Below are positions 36,701 to 48,700 of a stretch of 64,000 nucleotides of DNA, piece by piece. Position 1 is the stretch's first letter, and every line of letters begins with the position of its first letter. This stretch comes from Euptelea pleiosperma (Eukaryota > Streptophyta > Magnoliopsida > Ranunculales > Eupteleaceae). The stretch covers positions 27,366,978 to 27,430,977 of the forward strand of contig CM068553.1 in NCBI GenBank assembly GCA_035048495.1, read 5' to 3'. The notes beneath the pieces are model-generated. The model had not been told where the DNA came from, did no database searches, and saw nothing but the letters and a program-made list of their open reading frames with translations. The position numbers and the translations under genes are program-made.

Positions 36701-39700
36701 GGCTGATGTCAGCATTGTACGGATAGGTCTCCTTGACTCATCCAAAGATTGGTTGGAAGGTTGATCTACCTCTCCTTGACTCGTCCAGACATTGCCTATG
36801 CAGTCAATGTTATCAGTCAGTATATGCATTCTTCTAGGGAGATTCACTTAGAGGCAGCACACAGGATATTGAGATATCTCAAGTCTGCCCTTGGCCGATG
36901 CCTCCTTTTTCAGAAAAATGACCACATGAGAGTAGAGTCATATACTGATGCATACTGAGCTGGTGCCAAGGATGACAAGAGATCTACCTCAGGCTATTGC
37001 ACCTTTGTGGGAGGAAATCTAGTCACCTAGAGGAGCAAGAAGCAACCGGTAGTTGCCCGATCTAGCGCAGAGGCAGAATTTAGGGTAATGGCCCATGACT
37101 TGTGTGAGATGCTATGGCTGAAGATGTTGGTCGCTGAGCTAAGTTTTCCAGTCTCAAGATCCATGAGCTTATACTGTGACAACAAGGCTGCTATTAGTAT
37201 TGCTCACAATCCGGTACAACATGATCGGGCCAAGCACATTGAAGTGGATCGTCACTTCATTCGGAGAAGATCGTGTCTGGAGAAGTTTGTACCCCCTTTG
37301 TGAAGACTGATGAACAAATAGCAGATGTCTTCACCAAAGGAGCTCCTAGTTGACAACTTCACAGATGCTTATGTAAGTTGGGCATGAAAGATATCTATGC
37401 ACCAATTTGAGGGGGAGTGTTATCAGATACGTAGAAATACGTATTTTTTATGTAATAGGGGTAGTTATTTAAATACCCCCTACAAGGGGTATACTTGTCC
37501 TTTCTGTAATTCCTTTCATATAAATAAGATTTATGGAGTCATTGTGACTTAAGCACAAGACATCCATCTCTCTCTCTCTCTCTCTTTCTCCCATACTGTG
37601 AAACCCTAATCTTAACCCTAATTCTACAATTCAACTAACATTGCATATGTTGTCAGTGTACTTAGCCAGTATATGCACTCACCCAGAGATATTCACTTGG
37701 AGGCAACACACAAGATCTTGAGGTATCTCAAATCCTCTCCTGGTAGGGGGATTCTCTTCAAGCAGAATAGTCACATGAGAGTGGAGTCCTATACAGACGT
37801 AGATTGGGCAAGTGCCAAAGATGATAGGAGATCCACATTCGGGTATTGCACCTTCATTGGCGGCAACCTTGTGACATGGAGAAGTAAAAAGTAGCTAGTT
37901 GTAGTAGAAGTTCTTCAGTTCTGCACGTAGAGGAAAGAGAAGAGAGAAGATGGAGAAGATGGGTTATGTGTGTTAACCCTACACACACCCCAATAAATCT
38001 TATTTATATTAATAAATGTGGGCCCTTACATAAGTGAGAAAATAAGTACATAGATACACCAAACAATAGCTAATAATAGAGACGTCCTTCAACACTCCCC
38101 CTCAAGTTGGGACATAGATATCAATCATGCCCAACTTGTCCAAGCACTTAGTAAACGGAGCCGATGCAACACCTTTTGTGAGAATGTCTGCTAGCTGATC
38201 ATATGTAGGAATGAAAGGAGTGCAGATAACTCCCGATGTCACTTTTTCACGAATAAAGTGACGATCCACCTCGATGTGTTTGGTCCTGTCATGTTGAACT
38301 GGGTTGTGGGCAATACTTATCGCCGCCTTGTTGTCGCAATATAATGACATGGATCCTTCTATTGGGAAACCGAGTTCTCCAAGTAACACCTTAAGCCACA
38401 ATAACTCACAGACACCATAGGCCATTGATCGGAACTCAGCTTCTGCACTCGACCGTGCAACGACCTGTTGTTTTTTACTTCGCCATGTAACACGATTTCC
38501 TCCCACAAAAGTACAATACCCTGATGTAGATCGCCTATCATCTTGGGCTCCTGCCCAATCCGCATCTGTGAACGAATATTTCTCAACTACACGTGTCTTA
38601 GCAAGTTGGGCATGATAGATATCTATGCACCAACTTGAGGGGGAGTATTGGTAGGGTGTACCCTTTATGCGATAAGGGACCTCGTACATATTGTAAGGAC
38701 ATTCTTGTCCATAATATTTCTCATATATAATAAAAGAGTAGGGAGTCATGTGATACACACTTGCTCTCCTTTTCCCCTTTTTTCTCTCTCTCTCTCCTCT
38801 CTCTCCTCTTCTCTCTTGTAAACCCTAGAAGCAAACCCTAAAATCACTTTCAACTTAGCACTCCTTGATGATCTGAAAGAGAGAACAAATTTGGGAAATC
38901 CTCCTTCAAAGGCTCTTCTCCACACCACTTGTCTTCCCAAAATCGGATTGTCTCCCTCCTTACATATCTTCTCCCACTCAACAAGATGGAAATAGTGGTT
39001 GTCCCCTTCCCCTCTCCACAAGAAATTTCTCATAACCTTTTCCAGTCTATTTGCTACTGCAATCGACATAACAAAGACATGAAATGAATCAGTAGGCTAG
39101 AAAGGATACTCTTGATGAGAGTAATCCTACCTCCTTTAGATAAATACCTCCTTTTCCACCTTCCTAGTCTCTTCCCAAATCTTTCTTCTACTGGATCCCA
39201 TATTGATTTATCTTCGTACTTAGCACCCAGAAGGAGCCCAAGGTAAGAGGTAAGCAACCGACTAATACCGCAACCCAAGTTAGTCGCCAAATCCTTAAGG
39301 TAAGAACTACTTCCCCACCCTAAACCTCTCTCTTCGCAAATATCCGAAGACCCAAAACTGCCTCAAAACATCGGAGAACACATCTAAGATATTTGACCTG
39401 TCTGTGTGAGGCATCTGAAAAGAAAATCGTATCATCTGCAAACTGGAGATGGGTAATCATAAAACCCTCAGGGCCAACCTGAAACCCTTCCACTATGCTT
39501 CCTTCGGCCGCCTTACTAGTCATTCTACCAATAGCTTCCACCACAACCAAGAATGGAAAAGGAGAGGGCGGATCTCCTTGTCTCAAGCCCCTTGAACTAG
39601 AAAAGTAGTCGGCTGGAGAACCATTCACCAAAATAGAAAACGAGGCCGAAGAGATTTGCACACTTTAACCCATGCTCTCCATCTATCCCCAAAACCCATC

Positions 39701-42700
39701 CTGTTATCAGATATGCATTTATATGTATTCTCATATATTAGGGGTAGTTCTGTAAATACCCCCCTTAAGGGGTATTTTTGTCTTTTTTAATGCTCTCCAT
39801 ATAAATAAGATTTATGGAGTAATGTGACTTAATCACATGAAGTCCTCTCTCTTCTCTCTCTCTTCTCTCTTTGACTCTCTAAACCTAACCCTAACCCTAA
39901 TCACCATTGCAACTCATCCTCTGTAGGATATGATCGAGAAAACCCTAGCTGACATGATCTTGCACAAAATGCCGCCCCTCCCTTCCCTCAACCTGGAGTC
40001 AATACATTCATTGGCAATCACCATCCAACATTTGTCTACCCTTCACAATAGCTCCTTGAAAAGGAGAGATTATCGACCCCACCACTTCCTTCATCCTGGA
40101 AGCAAGAACCTTAGTGATAATCTTGTACAGAGTCCCCACTAAGCTGATTGGATGAAAATCACCAAGCATCTCAGCCCCTTCTTTCTTGGGGATAAGGATG
40201 ATAAACGTACTATACAGGAACTGATCCAGATAGGCGTCTACCTCGAACTCCTTCACTATCCTCATAACATGCGCTCCAATTATATCCCAACATCTTTGAA
40301 AAACACAATAGTGAAGCCACTAGGCCCTGGAGCTTTGTCTCCTATAAGGCACTTAACTGCTCCCAAAACTTCCTCCCCTTCTATAGTCTTTCGATTCTTT
40401 CCAACCAATCCTTCTGCTCCTGACTGATTCTATCAGACACCATATCGTCCATTGTGGGCCTGATACATCTAGGCTCAGAATACAATCAAGAGTAGTAATT
40501 CACAATTGACTCCTTGATCTGCTCTTCCTCCACAATGTTCCCTTCTATCATCAGTCTGGATATGCTATTGTTCCTCCTTGCATTGGCTATCTAGTGAAAG
40601 AACTTGGTATCACTATCTCCTTTTTTTAACCATCTCACCCTGGATATTTGCCTCCAACTAATCTCATCTAATTGAGCCCATTCATTGAATTCCTTCTTGG
40701 CTTCTACTCTCTTCCTCCACTTCTCTTCTGATAAATCACCATTTTCTTTTAGGGAATCAATGATTGCAATCTCTTCCAGTAGCACACCCAACTTCTTGTC
40801 CACCCTTCTGAACACATATCTGTTCCACTCCTTGATTCTATCTTTGAGAGCTTTCAACTTCCTTCTAAAAGCAAAACTAGCCTTCCCCGAAAACACAAAC
40901 GATTTCCACCAAAAATATTTCTGCCTTGCAGACAGAACTGACACCATCTTAGTGCTTGAACTTTGATATTTAGAAAATAGTACAAAAAACCATTTGGGGC
41001 CCATGACCCCAATCTGGAAAGAAGAAAGATAGGGGAATCCACTAGAATTTTTCCAGGGGGTGGTCCTTTAGAAATTTTGAAAGACCAGAAGCCCCGAAGT
41101 AACACATCCGGAATTTGTAGGCAGAAATTTGTAGAAACAGTCTAGAGCAAACAAATCATATAAAATCGCATGGTTATCAAAAACAGATGATTCCAAAGGG
41201 GTTTAAAAGCCTAGCCACGAAAATCTCCGATTCAAATCCACAAATCAATAGTTGATTAATCGAAAAACTCGGCGAATAATTAGCGATTTTGCCGAATGCC
41301 GATTAATCGATTGAGACTCATTTTTTTCCCCTTTTGATTTCGATTTTGCCGATTTTGGAATTACGAATGATAAATCATGCTTATGAGTTATGACTTATTA
41401 TTATGGAATTATAGATATGTTTTTCATCATATAAATGTGCTTTGTTAAAAACAACATTTCTAACTTGAAATATGCCATGATATATTTTTTTATAGTTGCC
41501 GATTTCTGCCGAGTTTTGTCGAATTTATCCGAATTTTCCTTACTTGACCCCTTGCTGATTTATTGCCGAATCTCGACTTTGTGACTACTATGTTTAAAAG
41601 GACACTTAAAATTCCTACACTTTTCATGTTTTGGCCAAAATCTGAAAACTTGCGGAACACAACCAGAAAAATCAATTTACAGGGTTCTTACATAAAACAG
41701 GCAGAAAACAGAAAGAGAAACTTGTAAATTCTACCAAAATCACAGAATTTATATTTTTTCGTCGGATTTTATGTAGATCTGACAGTCAGGAAACTAATGG
41801 CACAGGTTTGAGTTAAAAACTATGTAACAAGGACACTGACACGGGTGTCGGTGTCCGACACGGATACGAGGTGTCCGACACTGCATCCTAAAAAAATACG
41901 ATACGTGGACACGTCCGTACATATATTAATACATATGAATGCTTAAAATTATTAATAAAATAACAAAAATAGAAAATAAACAGAAAATATATATTAGTTT
42001 ATTATTGTATAGAGGATGGAACAAACGAACCTGCTTTTAGGAATCAATTTTATATTAAATATTATTAAAATAAGGGTTGACACGACCATAATGTCCAAAT
42101 GTGTGTCGGGAAGTGTCGACACGGGTGTCCAGGTGTCCGACACGGCAAAAAGCCCTACAAGTGAAGTGTCCTTGTTACTTAGGTTAAAAATATTAAATGT
42201 GCTAAAAGTTCTGCTAGAAACATCACAGCAAAGACAAATGAACACCTGATAGTTGCTGGTTTCAAGTGGTTGGACTGATTTCATGTTTAGAAGCAAGATC
42301 AACGGTGATGATACATTTTAATAAGTTGGGCCAGAGGTAGGCCAAGTCTTATAGATGGTTTGTAGGGTATTAAGTTGAGATGGACCATGTGCTCCACAAG
42401 AGTCTTTTATTTTTTTCTTTATGTTGGGTTCAATAGGAAATAAAGAGGGGGAGGATCTGTAGGAAGTTATTTTGGAAAAGTTTCCTAGTAGCTAAGGAAT
42501 AGGGATAGCTGGCTCTGAACCAGAATTTCCAGCACAAATCTTTTCAAAGTAGAGTTTTCTTCTTCCTAGAGTTGCTGTACAGATTCCCATTAAACCCAGG
42601 CTTCTTTGATCAAGAGCTCGCATTTGAGGTCTTCTTCACCATTATGTGCAGGAACTCTCACCACAAACTGATGGATCTTTGCTGCAATTTTTCTTCTCTT

Positions 42701-45700
42701 CACAGTACACACCAAGAAGGTGATTTTGTGTACATGAGAACTTCTCTCAATTTTCTATGTATGGAAACCATCACTTGGGTATCATTATTTCAAATGATTT
42801 CTGATCGGGCTAGTTACGTTCACCCTACTACTTGTATAGTTGTGATTAGTTAAGACTTAGAATCGTAAGACTGCACTCTTGGCCCTTATCTTTTGGACGC
42901 CATGTGGTTACAAGTAGTTTCCTGATGCACAGCCTGTGTATATGTATATGCTAGATGCCTATTTGCTAATAGATAGTAATAATTTTAATTCTTGTGTGCC
43001 CCATCATTTGTTTCTAGATTTGCAACCGTGCCTGTATCATAGTTGGTCTAAAAAATTGGAACTCACAATAATTGCTTGTAGTCAGGTTTGTCATCCATCA
43101 CAGCCTAAGTAAATCAATGGAGACGTACTACCAGGTTGTTTCCACTTTCCACCACATGTGCTTATGTCATCCAAAATACCCTTTCTTTTCATTGCTTCTC
43201 TCACTGCAGGAAAGTGGGCGAGCAGGACGAGATGGGCTTCCTTCTGAATGCCTACTCTATTTTAGGCCCGCTGATGTTCCTCGGCAGGTAGAATGTATCT
43301 CTATGGCATTTCAAGTTCTTGGTAATTGTAGTTTATTCTGATTTTTTTTGGAATGTGGTAATTCTCTAACCAGAGTTCGATGGTCTTCTATGAGAATTCT
43401 GGATTGCAAAATCTCTATGACATGGTGCGATATTGTCAGGTCAGTTAGCGATTAATGATTTCATTCGACTGCATTGATATGATGGACCGAATGATATTCT
43501 TTGCACTTTTTCTTTGTTGGTTTTCTTGCTGCATTAAATTGGCCCTCTGCTTCTCTATCTGGGAGGAATATTCACATCTAGGCAGAATTGGTTGAATCCA
43601 CCCTCCTTGCTTCTTTCTGACCTGTTGCAGATTCAGGGTGTTGGACCTAACTTTTTGACGGGTTCATTAACCAGATCTTCTAATTCAGCAGTTTATCTAG
43701 CAGGATGATCCTACCACCTGACATATAAACGTTTTGTTTTGTTACTCTGTGCTAATTCTTCTGAACGTCCTAGACCATTCGGGAAGTTTTTGGCCCTAGA
43801 ATTCTCCTTGGGGTGACCCAACGAATGGCTGTTCCAACATCCTTGGATCTTTTGAATGTGTATGGCAAGAGGCAGGAGGTGGATTCCTCTGCCCTGATGT
43901 GAGTATTTGTCCAGTCTAATATCTATCCATTAACTACGAATATGCACATGGAAATTACTTCTGTAGAAGATTTAAGTCCCCTTTCCCTCTATGGCAGTCT
44001 AAAAGAGAATGCCGTCGAAGTGCTTTTTTCCGGCATTTTGCTGAGCCATTACAAGATTGCAATGGTACCTATTTGTTCTGCTGCTTGTTACTAAATTTTC
44101 TTATCCTTGTTCTTGCATCTATTGGCGGAGTCATACCAAACTCAAGTTTATACTTTCTTTCTCAGGGATGTGTGACAACTGTGCATATGAAAATGAGCTC
44201 AAGGAAGTCGATGTCACTCGTATGATGAAATTCCTTTTGACTGTTTTTGGTAGAAAAGTTCTATGGATTTCATCATCGACTGATTTCTTCTCTTGTTTTA
44301 TGTCATTTTTTTCTTGTTTGCCATCTTTGCACATGCTTGACTCAGATTTCCAATATTGCTCGTTTTATCCATAGAATATCCTTCATTATCATTTTGTTCT
44401 GCATGTAATATGTGCTTGAAGCATTCTTAGATATAAATTTGTATAAATAAATGCAGTAAAAAAACTCCATTTTTTCAAAAAGTATGATATTGTACATGTC
44501 CATGTCTGACATTGTCGGATCCATGCAAACAAGTTTATTAAGACAAAAATCTTTAATCTTATATTTTCTTGTTTTCAGCTATTATTTGTGTTATCATACA
44601 TGCTCGACCTCTCTTGCTGTCCCTTTGTATTGCGTCCAGGCTTTCAATAAGATTTATACTCATCAAAAAAAAAAAAAAAAATTATACATGCATGATCATA
44701 TGTGTACGTGTGGGTCAGGAATCACGATATAGGTTGACACACCTTTGACACAATAATCACCATACCCATGTCTGTATTTTGATGACTATGTGGGCCCCAG
44801 TTTTAGTTCTTCTTGATTTATGGGAGCGGAAGACCCCATATGCATGTGCATCATGTAGACTCCACATTGGAAAGATGCATGTGGGCTGCGTGGGGAGCTT
44901 GTGGAGAGTTTTTATTAGTTTTTTTATGCTTATTTTGATGTTTTTTAGAGTTTTATGTGTCTTTGCAATTATCCCGCAGTTAAGGGGCTCATTGTAATTT
45001 TGGTTAGTTACTTTTAGTTGATGTACTTTTTATAGCCATTAGATTAGATGGATGGTTGAGATTAGATTAGGGAGTTTCGAGTTATTATATACTCTTTTAG
45101 TTGTAATCTTTCATTGATGATGAATTATATTGACTTTTGCTCTTGAGAAATCTCATGTGGATTGTTCTCTTCTTCCTTGGTACGAATCCAAGCTACTCGG
45201 TGCGAATCCGAAAGGTATTATCTCTATCTCTATCTCCTCTCTTATTATCTTTCTCCATATTTATTTATTTTTTGATCAAGTTTGACCTAGAAAACCCAAC
45301 CGTATCTCTTCCATCTCTAAACCCTAACCATTGAACAATATTGTGAATAGTGTTGCGTGAATAGTGCCACGTGAATAGTGACGTGAGTAGTAACCCCCCT
45401 ACACTAGTTCTTCATACAGCACTCTAAACCCAAAACCTTTACCCCAAACATTCCCAGATCCCTATAGTAACCATAGAAACCCCTAACCTCTTCTCAAACA
45501 GTTATTTTCCATGGTTTTTCTATTTCTCCCAAAACCCGACTAAAATCTGATACTTGTCAGAAAGCCCCGAAACTTGTCAGAAACCTTCATGGACTTCAAA
45601 TAACTTATAATCTCTTAGAAACGGAACTTAAAGTGAACCTACAAGTGTTGGTTGAACCCTAGCTAGTAGAAGTCCTTACTTCCATCGGGCCGCTCAATCA

Positions 45701-48700
45701 ATAATTGAGGGTTATTCACTGCTTGGTTGTGAGATCTAGCCTTTGAAACTACTCAGTTGTGGTAATTGTTAGAGTAGTTTTATATTTTCTTATTACTCGT
45801 GGTAATTTATTTCTGATCTTTGCACCTCATATAGGCTAGTTTTCATCATCCTGCATTAGGTTTCCTACACTCTTCTTCTGATCATTCGGTCTTTATTCGT
45901 CTGACATCCTTGAGTGTTATTATTTTGATTGTGTATGTGGACAACATTATTATCATTGGGAGTAATGGCCGTGGTATTGTCAGTTTGAAAGCTCACTTAT
46001 AGACGCACTTTCATACGAAGGACTTGGGGGTATTCTACGATACTTTCTTGGTGTTGAGGTTGCTCATTCCAAGTCTGGTATTGTTTTGTCTCAGCGTAAG
46101 TATGTGTTGGATCTCCTCTCTGAGATTGGTATGTTGTGTTGCCGGCCAGTTGATACTTCCATGGATCCTACTATTGAGCTTGATGCTGAACATGGGGAGT
46201 GTTATGATGATCCAGGTCGTTATCGCCGTTTGGTTGGGTAGTTGATTTATCTCACTGTCACTCGGCCCGATATTACCTTTGTTGTAGGAGTCGTGAGTCA
46301 AATTATGCATGCTCCACGACAACCCCATTGGGACGCTGTGTGCCATATCTTATGGTATCTGAAGGGGCCCCTGGTAAAGGCCTAATATATCGCCTGTCAA
46401 AACTTGTATCTGTTACTGGTTTTTCTGATGCTGATTGGGCTGGTAGCCGTACCGATCGTCGATCAACTTTCGGGTATTGTACTCTAGTTGGAGATAATTT
46501 GGTGACCTGGCGCAGTAAGAAGCAAAGTGTCGTGGCTCGTTCTAGTGCAGAGGCCGAGTATAGGGCCTTGGCACATACTGCTTGTGAGATGATTTGGGTT
46601 CAGTCGCTGCTTCCGGAAATGGGCATTGAGGCTCCTTCTCCTATGCCCATGTATTGCGATAATCAAGCCGCTAGTTATATTGCAAACAATCCCGTGTGTC
46701 ACGAGCGGACAAAGCATATTGAGGTTGACTGCCATTTTATCAGAGATATGGTGATGCACAAGCGTATCTCAACTCCATATGTCAAGTCAGAGAATCAGTT
46801 AGGGGATATTTTTTCTAAGTCTCTCTCCAAAAGTTCATTCTCTTCTCTGTGTACCAACTACCAAGCTGGGCATGTATGACATGTATGCTCTAGCTTGAGG
46901 GGGAGTGTTAGAGTTCTTATTTAGTATTATAGAGGTTTATTGTGGTGTGTAAGAGTGTAAAGGTAGTTTTGTTTTTTTGACTTTATTGTCTTAATATATA
47001 TATATATATATATAGGGGACAATCAGAGATTTAGTTCTCTGGTTAGTCTTTCTCTCCTCTCTCTCTCATACCCTAACTTAACAGTCTTAAACAAATTTTA
47101 AAATGTCGTTTTGTTTTGTTGTCTCTGTAGGCTGATGGAACGAGACAATGGAGAAAAGACTACTTGTCGAGACGTTTTTAATGATTGATTAGGTCACATT
47201 TATTTTTTAGCATTTATATGTTCTATAAAAGTACATATACTATGAAAATAAGGTTCTAAACCAATTTTACTACTTGAATTAATTTTTTGGCATGTGATGA
47301 TACATTCCCTTATGTATTATCTCAGAATCTTACTGGAATGAGACATCTCCGCCGAGATGAAATGAGATTTTCAACCATGGTCTCAAATGGGTTTAGAGCC
47401 TTGTTTCCCATAGACGATGCCAAAGAATGTGGATTTATAATCTTAGTATGGTGTATGGGTCTCCCTATACACCTCTGATGTTAACGTCTGTTTGTCTTCG
47501 TTCTCGGATTGATAAGAGGCACAATCGGACTGGTAAGCTGATGAAGCTTGGCTTCGCTATGGTACTTGCACAATTAGCACTCCAAGACTCAAGTCAATCC
47601 GCTAGAACATTTGAGTATGATGTCAATGTATATATTTGAGATCCGATCCTTTAGCTCGAGGGGGAGGAAATGGCAAGAGTTTGAGTTTGAGCTGAATAGG
47701 CAAGCATCCACTGGTCTTAGCTTAATTTCCATATTGACTTAGGAAACTTTGACTACGATAAGGATCCTTCGATCTTCTTCGATTATGGATAACTACTCCA
47801 AAGGGTAAAGTTGTTGCCCCATGGGATTTGTTTCCTTAGTTGCCATGGTGAGAGAATGGGGCTATCAGCTGTGTTTGAGAGAATAGGTTGGCTGTTTACG
47901 GTTATTGTCAGTATGAGGTAGAATACAATATAAGCTATGGTGGGTGGAGATATGAAAGTGGGTGTAATTGGGTTTTACCCTAGTGATATAAATAATATTG
48001 TGGGATGTATGGAAGAGTTTACACTCTCCAACGATTTCCCTCTTCTTCTCTCTATTGAACCCTAAAACTTCTACTTGGTATCAGAGCAAAGGATTGAAGC
48101 TTCAGCGTGACACCGACAAGTGCTGACGTCATTGTTGACATCACCAGCTGTTGGCTGACGTCATCAGCCGTACGGACGGGGTAAGGATGATGTCCGAAAT
48201 CTCCCCTATCTAGTAAAACATGATTTTTTGAGCATTCGTTGATAGTTTTATGGCTGTTTTTCGTGAAAAATCAAAAAAATTCCCAATCTGGTTCGGTGCG
48301 ATTTGTGGAACCTTCAGAGGTTTGTTTTTTGCCATTATTGTTTCGTTTTGGTCCACCTAAAGTGTACCAACATATCTACATCCTCGCCGTACAAGTTCGT
48401 GACGATTTGAGCGTTGTGGCTGGACTTCTCCACCAAGAAATTACCACCGGTAGCCTTTTTTGGGTCTTTTGACCTGCGTTTTTTGTGGGTACTCCTCTCA
48501 AATGTATTTTTGGTGCTCATAATGCACTTTGGTGTTGTTTCCTACGGGATTTGTGAAGATTTGTGGCTAGGGGATCGTTTCCTCCCTCTATTGCTTACCG
48601 CCGGTGACTTTGTGGCCCTCATTGTGCCCCACGGCACTTCCATATTGCAGATGGCTGGATCTTATTAGGTCTTTGACCTTATTTGGATGTTTTCTTGGAC

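Larger units (their letters stand above)
36395..37636 (+). mobile_element. Copia Y: internally deleted copia element inside copia X
   Basis: 1242 bp with LTRs at 36395-36615 and 37418-37636, primer site at 36616-36627, and purine tract at 37407-37417. The internal part jumps from about 100 bp of leader directly to the RT C-terminus and RNase H (36749-37320). Two similar tctccttgactc words at about 36730 and 36772 flank the deletion join. Flanks are gacat (36390-36394) and aacat (37637-37641), a 5-bp duplication with one mismatch. Removing it rejoins the copia X frame. Confidence 0.85.
36191..38845 (+). mobile_element. Copia X: RT-RNase H to 3' LTR fragment, twice interrupted
   Basis: It reads RT C-terminal sequence at 36191-36394 ([10 protein letters not shown] near 36337), continues after copia Y at 37637 ([12 protein letters not shown]) into RNase H ([12 protein letters not shown]), and is cut at about 37893 by an antisense copia A fragment. 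The tail aagttgggcatgatagatatctatgcacc, a purine tract and an LTR from 38646 follow. Its 5' half is missing and it carries stops. Confidence 0.7.
45862..47083 (+). mobile_element. Copia J: truncated copia (RT end, RNase H, 3' LTR)
   Basis: It begins in RT at the D-H-S-V-F-I-R-L equivalent (about 45880) with Y-V-D-N where Y-V-D-D is expected (about 45930). Frames then shift near 46020 and 46370, and an RNase H of about 170 codons (46400-46879) carries [13 protein letters not shown] and M-Y-C-D-N-Q-A-A. gagggggag leads to an LTR at 46906-47083 (178 bp, tgttaga...cttaaca). It adjoins the solo LTR directly. Confidence 0.8.

Noticed and set aside
42572..42853. A 93-codon frame as an extra helicase exon.
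   Set aside because: Exons 3 and 4 join directly at a Val codon in the conserved P-D-V-R motif, leaving no room for it.
23550..45858. The two family R LTRs could be the two ends of one 22-kb gypsy element.
   Set aside because: Seven RECQL2-like exons lie between them in correct order, so the second is treated as a separate solo LTR.
46993..47014. (TA)n run as a regulatory element of the host gene.
   Set aside because: It lies within the copia J LTR and is a simple microsatellite.
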